DNA of 64,000 bases from UBA4732 sp002404095 (lineage in GTDB: Bacteria > Planctomycetota > Planctomycetia > Gemmatales > Gemmataceae). Both the position numbers and the translations under genes were made by a program. Of this stretch, positions 62,337-64,000 are shown in pieces. The stretch's first letter is position 1; each line of letters opens with the position of its first letter. A model generated the notes under the pieces. That model did no database searches, had not been told where the DNA came from, and saw nothing but the letters and a program-made list of their open reading frames with translations. The DNA is taken from positions 18,542 through 82,541 of the forward strand of contig DAIPWT010000011.1 of assembly GCA_036783645.1 (NCBI GenBank), in the 5' to 3' direction.

Positions 62337-62418
62337 AGAGTGGGCGACTCGCTCCGCGAGTCGCTTTCGTCCCGACAGGTGTCGATCAAAGCGACTCGCG
62401 GAGCGAGTCGTCCACTCT
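62337..62418. repeat. Palindromic element at the end of thiE (GACTCGC family)
   Basis: Arms 62337-62367 and 62388-62418 (31 bp, one mismatch). The thiE frame runs into the right arm and stops in the loop (TGA at 62386-62388), so the last ten or so residues of ThiE are element-derived. Confidence 0.9.
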
Positions 62419-63921
62419 AATGAACAGCGCCCGCACCAGCGCTTCCGCCGCGGCGCGCGGGTCTTCCGCTTGACAAAGGACCTGGCTGACCGCCGCCCTC
62501 CGCGCGCCGGCCGCCGCCGCCGCGCCGACGGTTTCGAGGTTGACGCCGCCGATAACAAACGCGGGCAGCGTCGTCTCAGCGGCGACCGCGCGCACGAAAT
62601 CCAGTCCCGGATACTCGCTAAAATTCTTCGTTCGTGACGGGAAGGTCGGGCCGACGCCCAGGTAGCTCGCGCCGTCCAATACCGCTTGCCTCACCTGCTC
62701 GATAGTATGTGTGCTGACGCCGATTAGAGTGTCCGGCCCCAGAATGCGGCGAGCCTCCTTCACCGGCACATCGTCTTGTCCCAAGTGAACGCCGTCGGCG
62801 TCCGCCAGCCGTGCGATGTCCGGCCGGTCGTTGACGATAAACAAAACGCCGGCCTCGCGCGTCCAGCCGCGAACTTCACGCGCTCGTTCCAGCAATTCGC
62901 GGTCGCATAAGTCTTTTTCTCTTAGCTGGATCATGCCCACGCCGCCGGCCGTCGCTTCCTTAATCGTCTCTTGCAGCGACCGCACACATTGCAAACCCGT
63001 CACCACCAGGCAGAGTCGCACGTCCGCTAACAGATCACGGGCCGAGGCGCCGATCCCCCCAGCGCGTTCCAATGTGTAGGAGCGATAACGCAACTGCTCC
63101 ATCGCCCGGCCGATGTCTGGGCCGACTGTTTTACCGAACTCTTCCAGGCTGCGCAACGCCTCCTGCAATCGCTTCCAATTCGCTATGGCGACGGCGGCGA
63201 GCGATGAGCGTGTTTGCTCTGTCTCCGTGGATAGGGAAACGCCCACGTCGCTTTGCGTTTCGCGCGCTTCCAACAGATGCGGTGCGGGCAACCCGGATAG
63301 CGCCTGCGTCAAATCATGCCGCAGCTGCTTCAACTCCCTGCACAAAAAGGCGTCGTCGAGTACGAATCGACAATAATCTTCGACGACGCGCAAACCTTCG
63401 CGGGCGCGGTTGGCGCAGGCGTCAAGGATACGGAAAGCGTCGATTTGGCCCGTCGCGTCGAGGGTCGGCCCTTCGTCTTCCATAGGAATGGGTGGCCCCG
63501 GTTCGGGCAGGACGGCGGCCTCAAGTCGATCCAAACGCAGGCCCATCGTCTCCAGGCGTTCGCGCAGCGGATCGTCAGCGCGCAACAGGGCGATCAACAG
63601 CAGATCGCCGGACACCGCAGCCTCACCGGACAGCTGCATCTTGGCCCATGCGCTCGCCTCGGAAAGCGCGATTCGCGCGGCCCGTGTGAAAGGCAATGCG
63701 GCGTCAGCGTCGCCGTCGGCAGGCGGCGCGGGCCGCTCGTGAGCATAGGCGTCCGCATCTAAACCGGCCTGTACGACAAGCGCGAAGGCGCGGCCCTCTT
63801 CCTCCGCGAGGAGACCATGCAGCCAGTGGGCGGGCTGAACGCCGTCGGACCCGGCGGCACGGGCGAGGCGGCGGGCGTAATGGAGCGCTCGCTCGACGGC
63901 GAGAGTGAGGTCGGGTTTCAT
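62386..63921 (-). CDS. thiE: Clp N-domain / ThiD2 / ThiE fusion (thiamine-phosphate synthase)
   Basis: A 511-residue fusion. Residues about 5-140 form two Clp_N repeats (A-V-E-R-A-L-H-Y-A-R-R-L-A and F-T-R-A-A-R-I-A-L-S-E-A-S-A-W-A). About 155-290 match ThiD2, an HMP-phosphate kinase domain often joined to ThiE (R-I-L-D-A-C-A-N-R-A-R-E-G-L-R-V-V-E-D-Y, A-N-W-K-R-L-Q-E-A-L-R-S-L-E-E). About 303-500 are ThiE: I-Q-L-R-E-K-D, V-N-D-R-P-D, D-G-V-H-L-G-Q-D-D, G-V-G-P-T-F-P-S, V-I-G-G-V. It would phosphorylate HMP-P and join it to thiazole phosphate. The C-terminus R-V-D-D-S-L-R-E-S-L derives from a palindromic element. AGGAG precedes ATG 63921. Confidence 0.88.
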   Translation of the reverse strand: MKPDLTLAVERALHYARRLARAAGSDGVQPAHWLHGLLAEEEGRAFALVVQAGLDADAYAHERPAPPADGDADAALPFTRAARIALSEASAWAKMQLSGEAAVSGDLLLIALLRADDPLRERLETMGLRLDRLEAAVLPEPGPPIPMEDEGPTLDATGQIDAFRILDACANRAREGLRVVEDYCRFVLDDAFLCRELKQLRHDLTQALSGLPAPHLLEARETQSDVGVSLSTETEQTRSSLAAVAIANWKRLQEALRSLEEFGKTVGPDIGRAMEQLRYRSYTLERAGGIGASARDLLADVRLCLVVTGLQCVRSLQETIKEATAGGVGMIQLREKDLCDRELLERAREVRGWTREAGVLFIVNDRPDIARLADADGVHLGQDDVPVKEARRILGPDTLIGVSTHTIEQVRQAVLDGASYLGVGPTFPSRTKNFSEYPGLDFVRAVAAETTLPAFVIGGVNLETVGAAAAAGARRAAVSQVLCQAEDPRAAAEALVRALFIRVDDSLRESL

Positions 63922-63945
63922 GGGAGTTGGATCTCCTAAATGTAA

Positions 63946-64000
63946 ATCGTTTAGCCGCGCCCCGAAGGGGAGCGCGTCTCCCTCGCGCTCCCCTTCGGGT
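63946..64000. repeat. GTTTAGCCGCG-family palindromic element, cut by window end
   Basis: The left arm and loop match the complete copy at 8806-8876; the right arm begins with CCCCTTCGGGT and continues beyond the window. It lies upstream of thiE. Confidence 0.8.

Noticed and set aside
1..64000. tRNA or rRNA genes
   Set aside because: I found no stretch with the conserved T-arm plus acceptor pattern or rRNA motifs by reading. A dedicated tRNA scan would settle it.

Overview
The window looks like chromosomal DNA of a planctomycete, most likely of the Gemmataceae. It is GC-rich. It carries families typical of that phylum: a DUF1549/DUF1553 protein with planctomycete-type haem motifs beside a cytochrome c/WD40 protein, a Uma2-type nuclease-fold protein, DUF4112, an FHA/kinase-like fusion and a TerB-like DGKID protein. 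No rRNA or tRNA gene was seen. One assembly gap (100 N, 21796-21895) lies inside a giant glucan synthase gene.

Layout. 0-8.2 kb: clpS, an MFS transporter, a secreted alpha/beta hydrolase and a Rex repressor in tight succession, then an FHA/coiled-coil/pseudokinase protein. 8.3-10.5 kb: a small DGKID-repeat protein, a ymdB-type phosphoesterase, and a gene-poor stretch with palindromic elements and a truncated lipoprotein. 10.5-20.3 kb: the WD40/cytochrome and DUF1549/1553 pair, an unknown protein, a large TPR protein, an antitoxin scrap and an E2-like acyltransferase. 20.4-30.3 kb: an ankyrin protein and a roughly 3050-residue cyclic beta-1,2-glucan synthase homologue. 30.6-36.4 kb: a degenerate histidine kinase, an ABC exporter, a cupin-like protein, DUF4112 and Uma2. 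36.4-44.3 kb: a minus-strand group (POT transporter, DUF4432, BatD, BatE) and a divergent pair (di-haem oxidoreductase, coiled-coil protein). 44.4-51.2 kb: a four-gene GlgE-pathway operon (GT4 synthase, glgE, maltokinase, glgB). 51.4-54.7 kb: a hybrid histidine kinase, a SYLF protein and a transposase remnant. 55-64 kb: leuA with an attenuator leader, a flotillin/NfeD pair, a TPP riboswitch driving an unknown membrane protein plus thiC, an HpcH-type aldolase, and a Clp_N-ThiD2-ThiE fusion.

The most striking feature is a population of palindromic DNA elements of about ten families. Many sit between genes, but several lie inside open reading frames without breaking them (glucan synthase three times, BatD twice, maltokinase once). 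Four genes take their stop codon from such an element (ymdB, hybrid kinase, leuA, thiE). One element has two copies about 41 kb apart and is flanked by TA like a mariner/IS630-type MITE. Inside the glucan synthase one family has grown into a 66-bp (22-codon) tandem array, and the assembly breaks there.

Two regulatory leaders can be read directly: a leucine-rich 19-residue leader peptide followed by an intrinsic terminator ahead of leuA, and a canonical TPP riboswitch ending two bases before the start codon of a membrane protein of unknown function that precedes thiC.
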